From: Spirochaetales bacterium UBA1265
GTDB taxonomy: Bacteria; Spirochaetota; Spirochaetia; Sphaerochaetales; Sphaerochaetaceae
NCBI GenBank assembly: GCA_002308475.1
Contig: DBVL01000039.1
Location: 2,292 to 8,509 of the forward strand
DNA length: 6,218 nt
Direction of reading: 5' to 3'
Below are positions 1 through 6,218 of the stretch, piece by piece. Below the pieces are notes generated by a model, which was not told the origin of the DNA, made no database searches, and saw nothing but the letters and a program-made list of their open reading frames with translations. How positions within the stretch are numbered: position 1 is the first letter of the stretch; every line of letters starts with the position of its first letter. The translations under genes and the position numbers were made by a program.

Positions 1-327
1 AATGACCATATTCTTCCTGAGAGTATTCTTTGGAGGCAAAAAGCAGCCTTCTCAGATGCTGTGGGACACAGCATGGTTGACGGGCTCAAGAAGTATGCAG
101 AAGAAAAGTATTCAGATACTGAGTTTGAGATCAGGCGTAACCGCTACGAGTACAGATGTCCGTTTACAAAGGAAAGTCTCCTTTATAGAGAGATATTTGA
201 AAAATACTATCCGGGGCAGGAGGGAATGATTCCTGATTACTGGATGCCGAACAAGGAATGGAAAGGTTGTAACGTTACCGATCCATCTGCAAGAGTTCTT
301 TCAAACTACGGAGACAGTGGAAAATAA
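1..327 (+). CDS. asnB: Asparagine synthetase (glutamine-hydrolysing), C-terminal fragment; 5' end outside window
   Basis: The reading frame is open from base 1 and ends at TAA 325-327, giving the last 108 residues of a protein normally about 520-560 residues long. AsnB makes asparagine from aspartate, ATP and glutamine in the cytoplasm. The fragment is the end of the C-terminal synthetase (ATP-pyrophosphatase) domain. The stretch LPESILWRQKAAFSDAVG at residues 6-23 of the fragment is the conserved LP-x-x-I-x-W-RQK-x-x-FSD-x-VG block of AsnB proteins. It is followed by the usual FTKESLLYREIFEKYYPG segment and a tail with DPSARV (fragment residues 95-100), like the DPSGRAV near the end of the E. 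coli protein. The glutaminase domain and the PP-loop lie upstream of the window and cannot be checked. The stop codon overlaps the ribosome binding site of the next gene, so the two are almost certainly cotranscribed. Function is confident; the exact AsnB subfamily is not decidable from this part. Confidence 0.93.
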   Translation, partial: NDHILPESILWRQKAAFSDAVGHSMVDGLKKYAEEKYSDTEFEIRRNRYEYRCPFTKESLLYREIFEKYYPGQEGMIPDYWMPNKEWKGCNVTDPSARVLSNYGDSGK

Positions 328-332
328 AGGAG
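327..332 (+). promoter_or_regulatory. Ribosome binding site of glnN (AAGGAG), decides the start codon
   Basis: AAGGAG begins on the last base of the asnB stop codon. An ATG follows immediately at 333 with no spacer, and a second in-frame ATG lies at 339 with a 6-base spacer. A Shine-Dalgarno sequence needs a spacer of about 5-10 bases, so it should direct initiation at 339 rather than 333. A third ATG at 348 has a 15-base spacer and is less likely. Confidence 0.75.
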
Positions 333-338
333 ATGGCA

Positions 339-2441
339 ATGACAGATATGAAAAGTGTGCCTGAAATGTTCGGAAGTCATGTTTTCAACGAGAAAACCAT
401 GAAAGAATATATTTCTGAAGAGCACTTCAAACTCTACAGGACGTGTATTGAAACAGGAAAGAGTCTACCCATGGAAACGGCAGAAGCAATTGCCGAAGGT
501 ATGAAGAACTGGGCCATTTCCCTTGGGGCCACGCACTATACTCACTGGTTCCAGCCTTTAAATGGCGGAACAGCAGAAAAACACGAGAGCTTTATAGCTC
601 CCGATGGAAAGGGCTCAGTAATCATGGAATTCTCAGGTAAGGAGCTTGTGAAAGGCGAGCCGGATGCATCGTCATTCCCTTCCGGAGGCCTGAGAGCAAC
701 CTTTGAAGCTCGCGGTTACAGTGCCTGGGATCCCACTTCACATGCATTTGTTTATGATGGAAGCCTCTGTATTCCAACCATGTTCTTCTCTTACTCGGGA
801 GAGGCCTTGGACAAGAAGACTCCGCTCCTGCGCTCAATGAGGGCTCTCAACACACAGGCCATGAGAGTTTTGAGAATACTCGGAGACAAGGAGAGTTCTT
901 CAGTTACACCTATGGCTGGGGCGGAACAAGAGTACTTTCTTATTGATAAAGAACTCTACAACAAGAGAGAAGACCTCAAAATCTGCGGAAGAACCCTTTT
1001 CGGGGCCAAACCACCAAAAACCCAGCAGCTTGATGATCATTATTTCGGGACCATAAAGCCCAGAGTTTCTGCCTTCATGAAGGATCTGGAACAGGAGTTG
1101 TGGAAGCTTGGAATTCCTGCAAAGACAAAGCACAATGAGGTTGCTCCCTCACAGCATGAAATGGCCCCCGTGTACTCGGATTCAAATACATCAAATGACC
1201 AGAACCAGCTTACCATGAACCTGATGCGGCGTGTAGCTGACAGGCATGGCCTTGTCTGCGTTCTATCCGAGAAACCCTTTGATGGAGTGAATGGAAGCGG
1301 TAAACACAATAACTGGTCAATTGCCACTGACAGGGGAGAAAACCTCTTTTCTCCAGGAAAAACACCTGATCAGAATGCTCGTTTTCTGCTCTTCCTTACA
1401 GCCTTCATCTCTGCTGTTGACGATTATCAGGAGCTTTTAAGATGCTCAGTCTCCTATGCGGGCAATGACAACCGTCTTGGCGGCAATGAGGCTCCGCCTG
1501 CCATTGTTTCTATCTTCCTCGGTTCTGAGCTTCAGAGTGTTGTGGACTCGATTGTAACAGACAGCGATTACAGTCGTGCCTCTGTCAAGCCTATCAGGGT
1601 TGGAATAGACACCATGCCGGTTATTCCAAGAGATACAACAGACCGTAACCGCACAAGCCCCATAGCTTTTACAGGAAACAAGTTTGAGTTCCGTATGCCA
1701 GGTTCGAGTCAGTCCATTTCCGGGCCTAATGTTATCCTGAATACCATAGTAGCCGACAAACTTGGTGAATTTGCGGACAAGCTTTCCAATGTGTCTGAAA
1801 CAGGTCTGAAAGATGCATTGCATTCTCTTGTAAGAGATGAATTCATAAAGCATTCCAGAATACTTTTCAATGGCAATGGCTATGATTCTTCATGGGTAGT
1901 GGAAGCCCAAAAGAGAAGGCTGAGTAATCTAAGGACAACCGCAGATGCTCTTCCATGCTATCTGACGGAGAAGAATATTGCTCTTATGGAAAAGCAAAAG
2001 GTTCTCTCTCGCTCAGAGATGATAGCAAGAGACGAGATTCATATTGAGAAGTACTGCAATATAATCTCCATAGAAGCCAGAACTCTTATTGATATGGTGC
2101 AGAGAGAGATTATTCCCGCAGTCTCATCATATGAGGAGAGGCTTTGTACAACAGCAATCAAAAAGAAGAATCTTAGCAAGAGTATTTCTTCTGATGTAGA
2201 GACATCTCTTTGTAACCGTCTTTCTGAGGCAAATTCTTCTTTACAGGCTTTTGTAGAAAAGCTGAAAAGCTCTCTTCTTTATGCTCCTGAATTCACAGAT
2301 TATGACGCAACACATTATTTTTATGATGAAGTGCTTTCTGTAATGAATGAGATTAGAGAGATAATAAACATAGAAGAGCAGATTGTGCCTCAGGAATACT
2401 GGCCATATCCATCTTACAAAGACTTACTGTTTTCTGTTTAA
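339..2441 (+). CDS. glnN: Type III glutamine synthetase (GlnN family), complete, 700 residues
   Basis: GlnN condenses glutamate and ammonia with ATP to form glutamine in the cytoplasm, and this is the step that feeds the amidotransferases around it. The length of about 700 residues is typical of type III enzymes and well above the 440-470 of type I. Visible blocks (numbered from the 339 start) are: VPEMFGS at 7-13, GATHYTHWFQPL at 63-74, the type III hallmark PSGGLRATFEARGYSAWDP at 114-132, AEQEYF (metal-binding glutamate region) at 195-200, KHNEVAPSQHE at 264-274, the ATP-site GSGKHNNWS at 319-327, RLGGNEAPPAI at 379-389 and the glutamate-binding DRNRTSPIAFTGNKFEFRMP at 435-454. The C-terminal third is helical, and the protein ends with the family-typical YWPYPSYKDLLF. 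Start 339 is chosen over the in-frame ATG at 333 because of ribosome binding site spacing; the earlier start would add two residues. It lies 11 bases after asnB and 12 before glmS. No regulatory sequence is visible in the window. Confidence 0.97.
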   Translation: MTDMKSVPEMFGSHVFNEKTMKEYISEEHFKLYRTCIETGKSLPMETAEAIAEGMKNWAISLGATHYTHWFQPLNGGTAEKHESFIAPDGKGSVIMEFSGKELVKGEPDASSFPSGGLRATFEARGYSAWDPTSHAFVYDGSLCIPTMFFSYSGEALDKKTPLLRSMRALNTQAMRVLRILGDKESSSVTPMAGAEQEYFLIDKELYNKREDLKICGRTLFGAKPPKTQQLDDHYFGTIKPRVSAFMKDLEQELWKLGIPAKTKHNEVAPSQHEMAPVYSDSNTSNDQNQLTMNLMRRVADRHGLVCVLSEKPFDGVNGSGKHNNWSIATDRGENLFSPGKTPDQNARFLLFLTAFISAVDDYQELLRCSVSYAGNDNRLGGNEAPPAIVSIFLGSELQSVVDSIVTDSDYSRASVKPIRVGIDTMPVIPRDTTDRNRTSPIAFTGNKFEFRMPGSSQSISGPNVILNTIVADKLGEFADKLSNVSETGLKDALHSLVRDEFIKHSRILFNGNGYDSSWVVEAQKRRLSNLRTTADALPCYLTEKNIALMEKQKVLSRSEMIARDEIHIEKYCNIISIEARTLIDMVQREIIPAVSSYEERLCTTAIKKKNLSKSISSDVETSLCNRLSEANSSLQAFVEKLKSSLLYAPEFTDYDATHYFYDEVLSVMNEIREIINIEEQIVPQEYWPYPSYKDLLFSV

Positions 2442-2453
2442 GGAAGGTTCTCT

Positions 2454-4325
2454 ATGTGTGGAATAGTTGGATATGTAGGCAAAAAGCAGGCTGCCGGGAT
2501 TCTTTTGGATGGACTTAGGAAGCTTGAATACAGAGGGTATGACTCAGCAGGAATTGCTGTTCGAAATGGTGCTGAGAACGCCCAGGTTGTGAAAACATCC
2601 GGTAAACTTCAAGCTCTGATTGAAAAGACGGAGAATGGCAGAAACATTTGTGGAACATGCGGTATAGGGCACACAAGATGGGCTACTCACGGTGTTCCTT
2701 CAGTTGCAAATGCCCATCCCCATGTCAGTGGAAACTGTGCTGGAACAGGGAACGGACCTGTGGAATCTTCGGTTGTAGGAGTTCACAACGGTATAATTGA
2801 AAACTATGCTGAGCTTAAAGCTAAGCTTATGTCCAAGGGGTATTCTTTCTACAGTGAAACTGACACAGAGGTTCTGGTGAAACTTGTGGACTATTATTAT
2901 AACAAGTACAGAATAGGACCTATAGATGCCATAAACAGAACAATGGTCAGAGCGAGGGGAAGCTACGCTCTGGCCCTTATGTTTACTGACTATCCCAATC
3001 AGATTTATGCGGCAAGAAAGGACTCCCCTCTGATTATCGGGAAAGGTGATGGAGAATCTTTTCTTGCCTCGGATGTTCCTGCTATCCTGAAACATACAAG
3101 AAGAGTCTATTATATACAGAACCATCAGAGTGCAAGGATAGAAGCAGATTCAATTACTTTCTTTGATCTCAATGGAGACGAGATTTCTCTTCCTGAAGCT
3201 ACTATAGAATGGGATTCTCAGTCTGCAGAGCGTGGTGGTTATGAACACTTCATGCTCAAAGAAATACACGAGCAAGGGATGGCAGTAAGAAACACGTTTG
3301 CTTCAATGGTAAGAAACCAAGCCATTCACTTGGAGGAATGTGGTCTTACTCAGAATGTCCTGAACGGGATCAGTCACATAGATGTGGTGGCCTGCGGCTC
3401 AGCATGGCATGTGGGAGTTACAAGCCAATATGTAATAGAGAGCCTTACAGATATTCCTGTGAGGGTCGAGCTTGCTTCAGAATTCAGATATAGGAATATA
3501 CCTATGAACAAAGGGACTTTTGTCATAGTAATCTCTCAGTCAGGGGAGACTGCAGATACTCTTGCAGCTCTCAGAAAGGCAAAAGAATCAGGTGTCCCGG
3601 TTCTGGCTGTAGTGAATGTTGTAGGCTCTTCAATTGCCCGTGAGGCGGACTATGTCCTGTATACAATGGCTGGTCCGGAAATATCTGTTGCTACAACAAA
3701 GGCATACAGTGCTCAGCTCATGGCCATGGATCTGTTTGCTATACAACTGTCGTACTCCCGAGGATTCATTACGGAGGAAAAATATAAGTATTACATAGAA
3801 GAAGCATCAAGGCTTCCACAGAAGATTGAACAAATCCTCAAGAATAAGGAAAAACTCCAGTGGTTTTCGTCAAGAATCTCATCCCAGACAAGTATGTTCT
3901 TCATAGGACGTGGACTTGATTACTCAATCTGTCTTGAGGGAAGTCTTAAAATGAAGGAGATCAGCTATATTCACTCGGAGGCTTATGCCGCAGGAGAACT
4001 CAAGCATGGAACCATAAGTCTTATTGAAGATGGAACTGTTGTTGTAGGTGTCATGACAGAATCTTCTGTTTTGGAAAAGACATTTTCAAATATGATTGAA
4101 TGCAAGGCCAGAGGAGCCAGACTTATAGCTCTGACATCTGAAGAACACCCTGTTTCAGATGACGGAGAAGTGGATTTTCAGATTTCTGTACCTGCTTCAG
4201 ATGAGATTTTTCTCCCATCCCTGGCTGTCATTCCTCTTCAACTGCTTAGTTATTATACAAGTGTAAACCGAGGACTGGACGTGGATAAACCGAGAAACCT
4301 TGCAAAGAGTGTTACTGTTGAATAA
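2454..4325 (+). CDS. glmS: Glutamine-fructose-6-phosphate aminotransferase (isomerising), complete, 623 residues
   Basis: GlmS converts fructose-6-phosphate and glutamine to glucosamine-6-phosphate and glutamate, the entry step to UDP-GlcNAc for peptidoglycan. The protein begins MCGIVGYVG, so Cys2 becomes the N-terminal nucleophile after Met removal, which fixes the start. The class II glutaminase domain (about 1-230) shows EYRGYDSAG at 25-33, HTRWATHG at 73-80, HNG at 111-113 and SETDTEV at 134-140. The two SIS sugar-isomerase domains follow. The first has ACGSAWH at 313-319, ASEFRYR at 341-347 and SQSGETADT at 361-369. The second has GRG at 485-487, LEGSLKMKEISYIHSEAY at 494-511 and ELKHG at 515-519. 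The C-terminal tail DKPRNLAKSVTVE at 611-623 is canonical. The protein is 14 residues longer than E. coli GlmS (609), mostly because of a Gly/Asn-rich insertion at about residues 92-109. A ribosome binding site (AGGAAGG, 2441-2447) sits 6 bases upstream. The 12-base upstream gap leaves no room for a glmS ribozyme. Confidence 0.98.
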   Translation: MCGIVGYVGKKQAAGILLDGLRKLEYRGYDSAGIAVRNGAENAQVVKTSGKLQALIEKTENGRNICGTCGIGHTRWATHGVPSVANAHPHVSGNCAGTGNGPVESSVVGVHNGIIENYAELKAKLMSKGYSFYSETDTEVLVKLVDYYYNKYRIGPIDAINRTMVRARGSYALALMFTDYPNQIYAARKDSPLIIGKGDGESFLASDVPAILKHTRRVYYIQNHQSARIEADSITFFDLNGDEISLPEATIEWDSQSAERGGYEHFMLKEIHEQGMAVRNTFASMVRNQAIHLEECGLTQNVLNGISHIDVVACGSAWHVGVTSQYVIESLTDIPVRVELASEFRYRNIPMNKGTFVIVISQSGETADTLAALRKAKESGVPVLAVVNVVGSSIAREADYVLYTMAGPEISVATTKAYSAQLMAMDLFAIQLSYSRGFITEEKYKYYIEEASRLPQKIEQILKNKEKLQWFSSRISSQTSMFFIGRGLDYSICLEGSLKMKEISYIHSEAYAAGELKHGTISLIEDGTVVVGVMTESSVLEKTFSNMIECKARGARLIALTSEEHPVSDDGEVDFQISVPASDEIFLPSLAVIPLQLLSYYTSVNRGLDVDKPRNLAKSVTVE

Positions 4326-4336
4326 GAGGACAAAGA

Positions 4337-5065
4337 ATGGAAAACTACCGGAAACTCAAGGATGATTGTGTTGAATGGATAAAGCAGTTTTTTGAAAAGA
4401 ACGGAAAAGATTGCCAAGCCGTGATAGGCATATCAGGCGGTAAGGACAGTTCTGTCACCGCGGCTCTTTGCGTGGAAGCCCTTGGAAGAGAGAGGGTTTT
4501 AGGAGTTCTTATGCCGGATGGTGTACAGCCGGATATAGGTGCTGCAGAGCTTCTTGTCAGACATCTTGGCATAAAACACTACACCGTAAATATAAGAGAG
4601 GCTGTACTCGGTGTAGTGAAAAACCTGCCCTTTGAGCTGTCAGAACAAAGCTCAATTAATCTTCCTCCCAGAATCCGCATGGCAACCCTGTATGCTGTCT
4701 CTCAAAGTCATAACGGTCGGGTTGCAAACACATGCAATCTTTCAGAAGACTGGGTCGGGTACTCAACCAGGTATGGAGATGGTGCTGGGGATTTCAGTCC
4801 GCTTTCCCATCTTACTGTTCAGGAAGTAAAGGGAATAGGCAAGGTCTTGGCCTTACCGGAGGAACTGGTAGAGAAAACACCATCAGATGGCCTCTCAGGA
4901 AAAAGTGACGAGGATAAACTTGGTTTTACCTATGAAGTATTGGACCGCTATATACGAAAAGGTGAGATAGAAGATCAAAGAATTAAAGAAAGAATAGACA
5001 GGCTTCATGAGGCAAATCTTTTTAAGATTCAGAGTATCCCTTGTTTTGTACCTGAAGGAGAGTGA
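4337..5065 (+). CDS. nadE: NAD(+) synthetase, ammonia-dependent type, complete, 242 residues
   Basis: NadE adenylates nicotinic acid adenine dinucleotide and amidates it to NAD, the last step of NAD synthesis. The N-type ATP-pyrophosphatase P-loop SGGKDSS is at residues 33-39. [13 protein letters not shown] at 108-120 matches the family's N-x-x-x-R-x-RM block, [19 protein letters not shown] at 131-149 the substrate-site N-x-SE-x-x-x-GY-x-T-x-YGDG block, and [17 protein letters not shown] at 180-196 the lid and C-terminal block (PSAxL-x-x-x-QTDE-x-x-LG in relatives). There is no N-terminal nitrilase-like glutaminase domain: the protein starts with a short helix before the P-loop and is less than half the length of two-domain glutamine-dependent NadE. 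It would therefore use free ammonia or ammonia handed over by a partner. The C-terminal tail ([15 protein letters not shown] at 223-237) differs from the E. coli HKRRPP-type ending. A GAGGA ribosome binding site at 4326-4330 lies 6 bases before the ATG and directly after the glmS stop. Gene symbol by family; the main alternative, another PP-loop amidase, is unlikely. Confidence 0.94.
   Translation: MENYRKLKDDCVEWIKQFFEKNGKDCQAVIGISGGKDSSVTAALCVEALGRERVLGVLMPDGVQPDIGAAELLVRHLGIKHYTVNIREAVLGVVKNLPFELSEQSSINLPPRIRMATLYAVSQSHNGRVANTCNLSEDWVGYSTRYGDGAGDFSPLSHLTVQEVKGIGKVLALPEELVEKTPSDGLSGKSDEDKLGFTYEVLDRYIRKGEIEDQRIKERIDRLHEANLFKIQSIPCFVPEGE
5055..5060 (+). promoter_or_regulatory. Ribosome binding site of pyrG, inside the end of nadE
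   Basis: AAGGAG lies 7 bases before the pyrG ATG at 5068 and is read as part of the last codons of nadE. The nadE stop TGA (5063-5065) sits between it and the pyrG start, so ribosomes finishing nadE occupy this site. This arrangement is usual for translational coupling. Confidence 0.8.
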
Positions 5066-5067
5066 AG

Positions 5068-6218
5068 ATGACAAAATATGTATTTGTTACAGGTGGAGTC
5101 GTATCAGGACTTGGAAAAGGTATAACGGCTGCATCTTTGGGAAGACTTCTCAAGGAAAGAGGACTGAAGGTTGCTGCCCAGAAGCTTGATCCATATATAA
5201 ATGTGGATCCGGGAACCATGAGCCCGTATCAACATGGAGAAGTATACGTTACAGAAGATGGTGCTGAGACAGATCTGGATCTGGGACACTATGAAAGATT
5301 TATAGATGAGGATCTGAACAGATACTCAAATCTTACCACAGGAAAGGTCTACCATAATGTTCTTGATAGGGAAAGACGGGGAGGCTATCTGGGCTCAACT
5401 GTCCAGACCATTCCACATGTCACGGATGAGATAAAGACATTCATCTATCATGTTGGTAAGGAAACAGATGCGGATGTGGTCATAACTGAGATTGGCGGTA
5501 CTATAGGAGATATAGAGAGTCAGCCTTTCCTTGAGGCCATCAGACAGGTCGGGCTTGAGGTTGGTAGAGAAAACGTCCTATATATCCATGTCACTCTTGT
5601 TCCGTACCTTAAGGCCAGCTGCGAACATAAATCAAAACCAACCCAGCATAGTGTCAAGGAACTACAGGGAATGGGTATTTCCCCAGATATTGTTGTTCTT
5701 AGAGTTGATGAGAAGATTACAGATTCCTCCATCTTTTCCAAGATAGCGCTGTTCTGCAATCTTAAAACTGACTGTGTGATTGAGAACCTTACTCTGCCAA
5801 TTCTGTATGAGGCACCTCTCATGCTTGAAAAGGAAGGCTTTTCAAAAGTGGTTTGCCGTGAGTTGAACCTGAAGACTAAAGAGCCTGAGCTTAGTCAATG
5901 GAAGGATATGGTTGAGCGGATAAAGCACCAGAACAGGAGCGTCAGGATAGGACTGGTTGGAAAATATGTGCAGCTGCACGATGCCTACCTGTCTGTAGCA
6001 GAAGCTCTGCGTCATGCGGGTTTTGCTCTCGACTGCCGTGTTGATATATCATGGATAGACTCAGAGACCATCACAGAAGAAAACGTTGAAACTGTTTTAC
6101 AACCTGTTGATGGGATAATTGTTCCTGGAGGGTTCGGAAACAGGGGAACAATGGGTATGATCCTGGCATGCAGATATGCCAGAGAGAACCATGTTCCATA
6201 TTTTGGAATCTGTCTTGG
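5068..6218 (+). CDS. pyrG: CTP synthase, N-terminal 383 residues; 3' end outside window
   Basis: PyrG aminates UTP to CTP using ATP and glutamine, the committed step of cytidine nucleotide synthesis. The frame is open from ATG 5068 to the window edge without a stop; the full protein is usually about 530-550 residues. The synthetase domain has the P-loop [10 protein letters not shown] at 9-18 (Lys17), [16 protein letters not shown] at 38-53, [11 protein letters not shown] at 68-78 (Asp71, Mg-binding), [11 protein letters not shown] at 141-151 (Glu141, the second metal ligand) and the UTP/CTP-site [12 protein letters not shown] starting at 188. The class I glutaminase domain begins near RIGLVGKY (293-300), has the oxyanion-hole PGGFG at 353-357 and reaches the GICLG nucleophile elbow, where Cys382 is the catalytic cysteine. 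The window ends two bases into the codon after Leu383, so the His and Glu of the triad are not seen. The start is two bases after the nadE stop. No signs of decay. Confidence 0.97.
   Translation, partial: MTKYVFVTGGVVSGLGKGITAASLGRLLKERGLKVAAQKLDPYINVDPGTMSPYQHGEVYVTEDGAETDLDLGHYERFIDEDLNRYSNLTTGKVYHNVLDRERRGGYLGSTVQTIPHVTDEIKTFIYHVGKETDADVVITEIGGTIGDIESQPFLEAIRQVGLEVGRENVLYIHVTLVPYLKASCEHKSKPTQHSVKELQGMGISPDIVVLRVDEKITDSSIFSKIALFCNLKTDCVIENLTLPILYEAPLMLEKEGFSKVVCRELNLKTKEPELSQWKDMVERIKHQNRSVRIGLVGKYVQLHDAYLSVAEALRHAGFALDCRVDISWIDSETITEENVETVLQPVDGIIVPGGFGNRGTMGMILACRYARENHVPYFGICL

Noticed and set aside
2..229. 75-codon open frame in another frame at the left edge
   Set aside because: It overlaps the AsnB fragment, whose frame carries the unmistakable conserved residues; there is no sign of a frameshift between them.
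1446..1853. 135-codon open frame on the minus strand
   Set aside because: It lies wholly inside glnN over conserved glutamate-binding motifs, has no recognisable domain, and its opposite strand is clearly under protein constraint.
2442..2453. Possible glmS ribozyme or other leader upstream of glmS
   Set aside because: Only 12 bases separate glnN and glmS and they are taken up by the ribosome binding site; no structured RNA fits.
2700..3125. 141-codon open frame on the minus strand
   Set aside because: It is antisense to the GlmS glutaminase domain, its translation resembles no family, and it is explained as a chance opening opposite a real gene.
4326..4336. Possible terminator or promoter between glmS and nadE
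   Set aside because: The 11-base gap holds a GAGGA ribosome binding site and has no hairpin or T-run.
5520..5822. 100-codon minus-strand frame and an overlapping plus-strand frame at 5531-5746
   Set aside because: Both sit within pyrG, whose frame stays open and conserved through the whole stretch.
6190..6218. pyrG appearing to lack a stop codon, as if broken
   Set aside because: The frame simply leaves the window two bases after Leu383, within the conserved GICLG nucleophile motif; this is truncation by the window edge, not a pseudogene.

Overview
The window is a densely packed, single-strand bacterial operon segment with no mobile, RNA or CRISPR elements. It holds five genes, all on the + strand: the 3' end of an asparagine synthetase (asnB), a complete type III glutamine synthetase (glnN), a complete glutamine-fructose-6-phosphate aminotransferase (glmS), a complete ammonia-dependent NAD synthetase (nadE) and the 5' two-thirds of CTP synthase (pyrG), which runs off the right edge. 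The gaps between genes are only 11, 12, 11 and 2 bases. Each complete start has a purine-rich Shine-Dalgarno sequence, so one polycistronic mRNA covering the whole window is the simplest reading. No promoter or terminator is visible, and there is no non-coding stretch long enough to hold one.

The logic of the set is amide nitrogen. GlnN fixes ammonia into glutamine. AsnB, GlmS and PyrG are three glutamine amidotransferases from three separate families (class II N-terminal nucleophile glutaminase plus synthetase, class II plus SIS isomerase, class I triad), and they spend that glutamine on asparagine, glucosamine-6-phosphate (cell wall) and CTP. NadE amidates deamido-NAD. The version here has no glutaminase domain, so it would draw on free ammonia. 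The cluster therefore joins glutamine production with major amide and amine transfers.

Organism: probably an anaerobic Gram-positive of the class Clostridia (Lachnospiraceae or Ruminococcaceae-like). This rests on the type III glutamine synthetase, the AGGAG-type ribosome binding sites, a GC content that looks to be in the mid-40s percent, AGA/AGG-rich arginine codon use, and a PyrG and NadE that resemble forms I associate with gut and rumen Clostridia. A gut spirochaete (Treponema) or another anaerobe cannot be excluded from sequence reading alone.

All five proteins are recognisable, conserved enzymes with their catalytic motifs intact where covered. I see no frameshift, fusion or foreign insert. 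The points of interest are the composition of the operon, a glycine/asparagine-rich insertion in the GlmS glutaminase domain, and the use of a stand-alone NadE. I do not see a novel system here.
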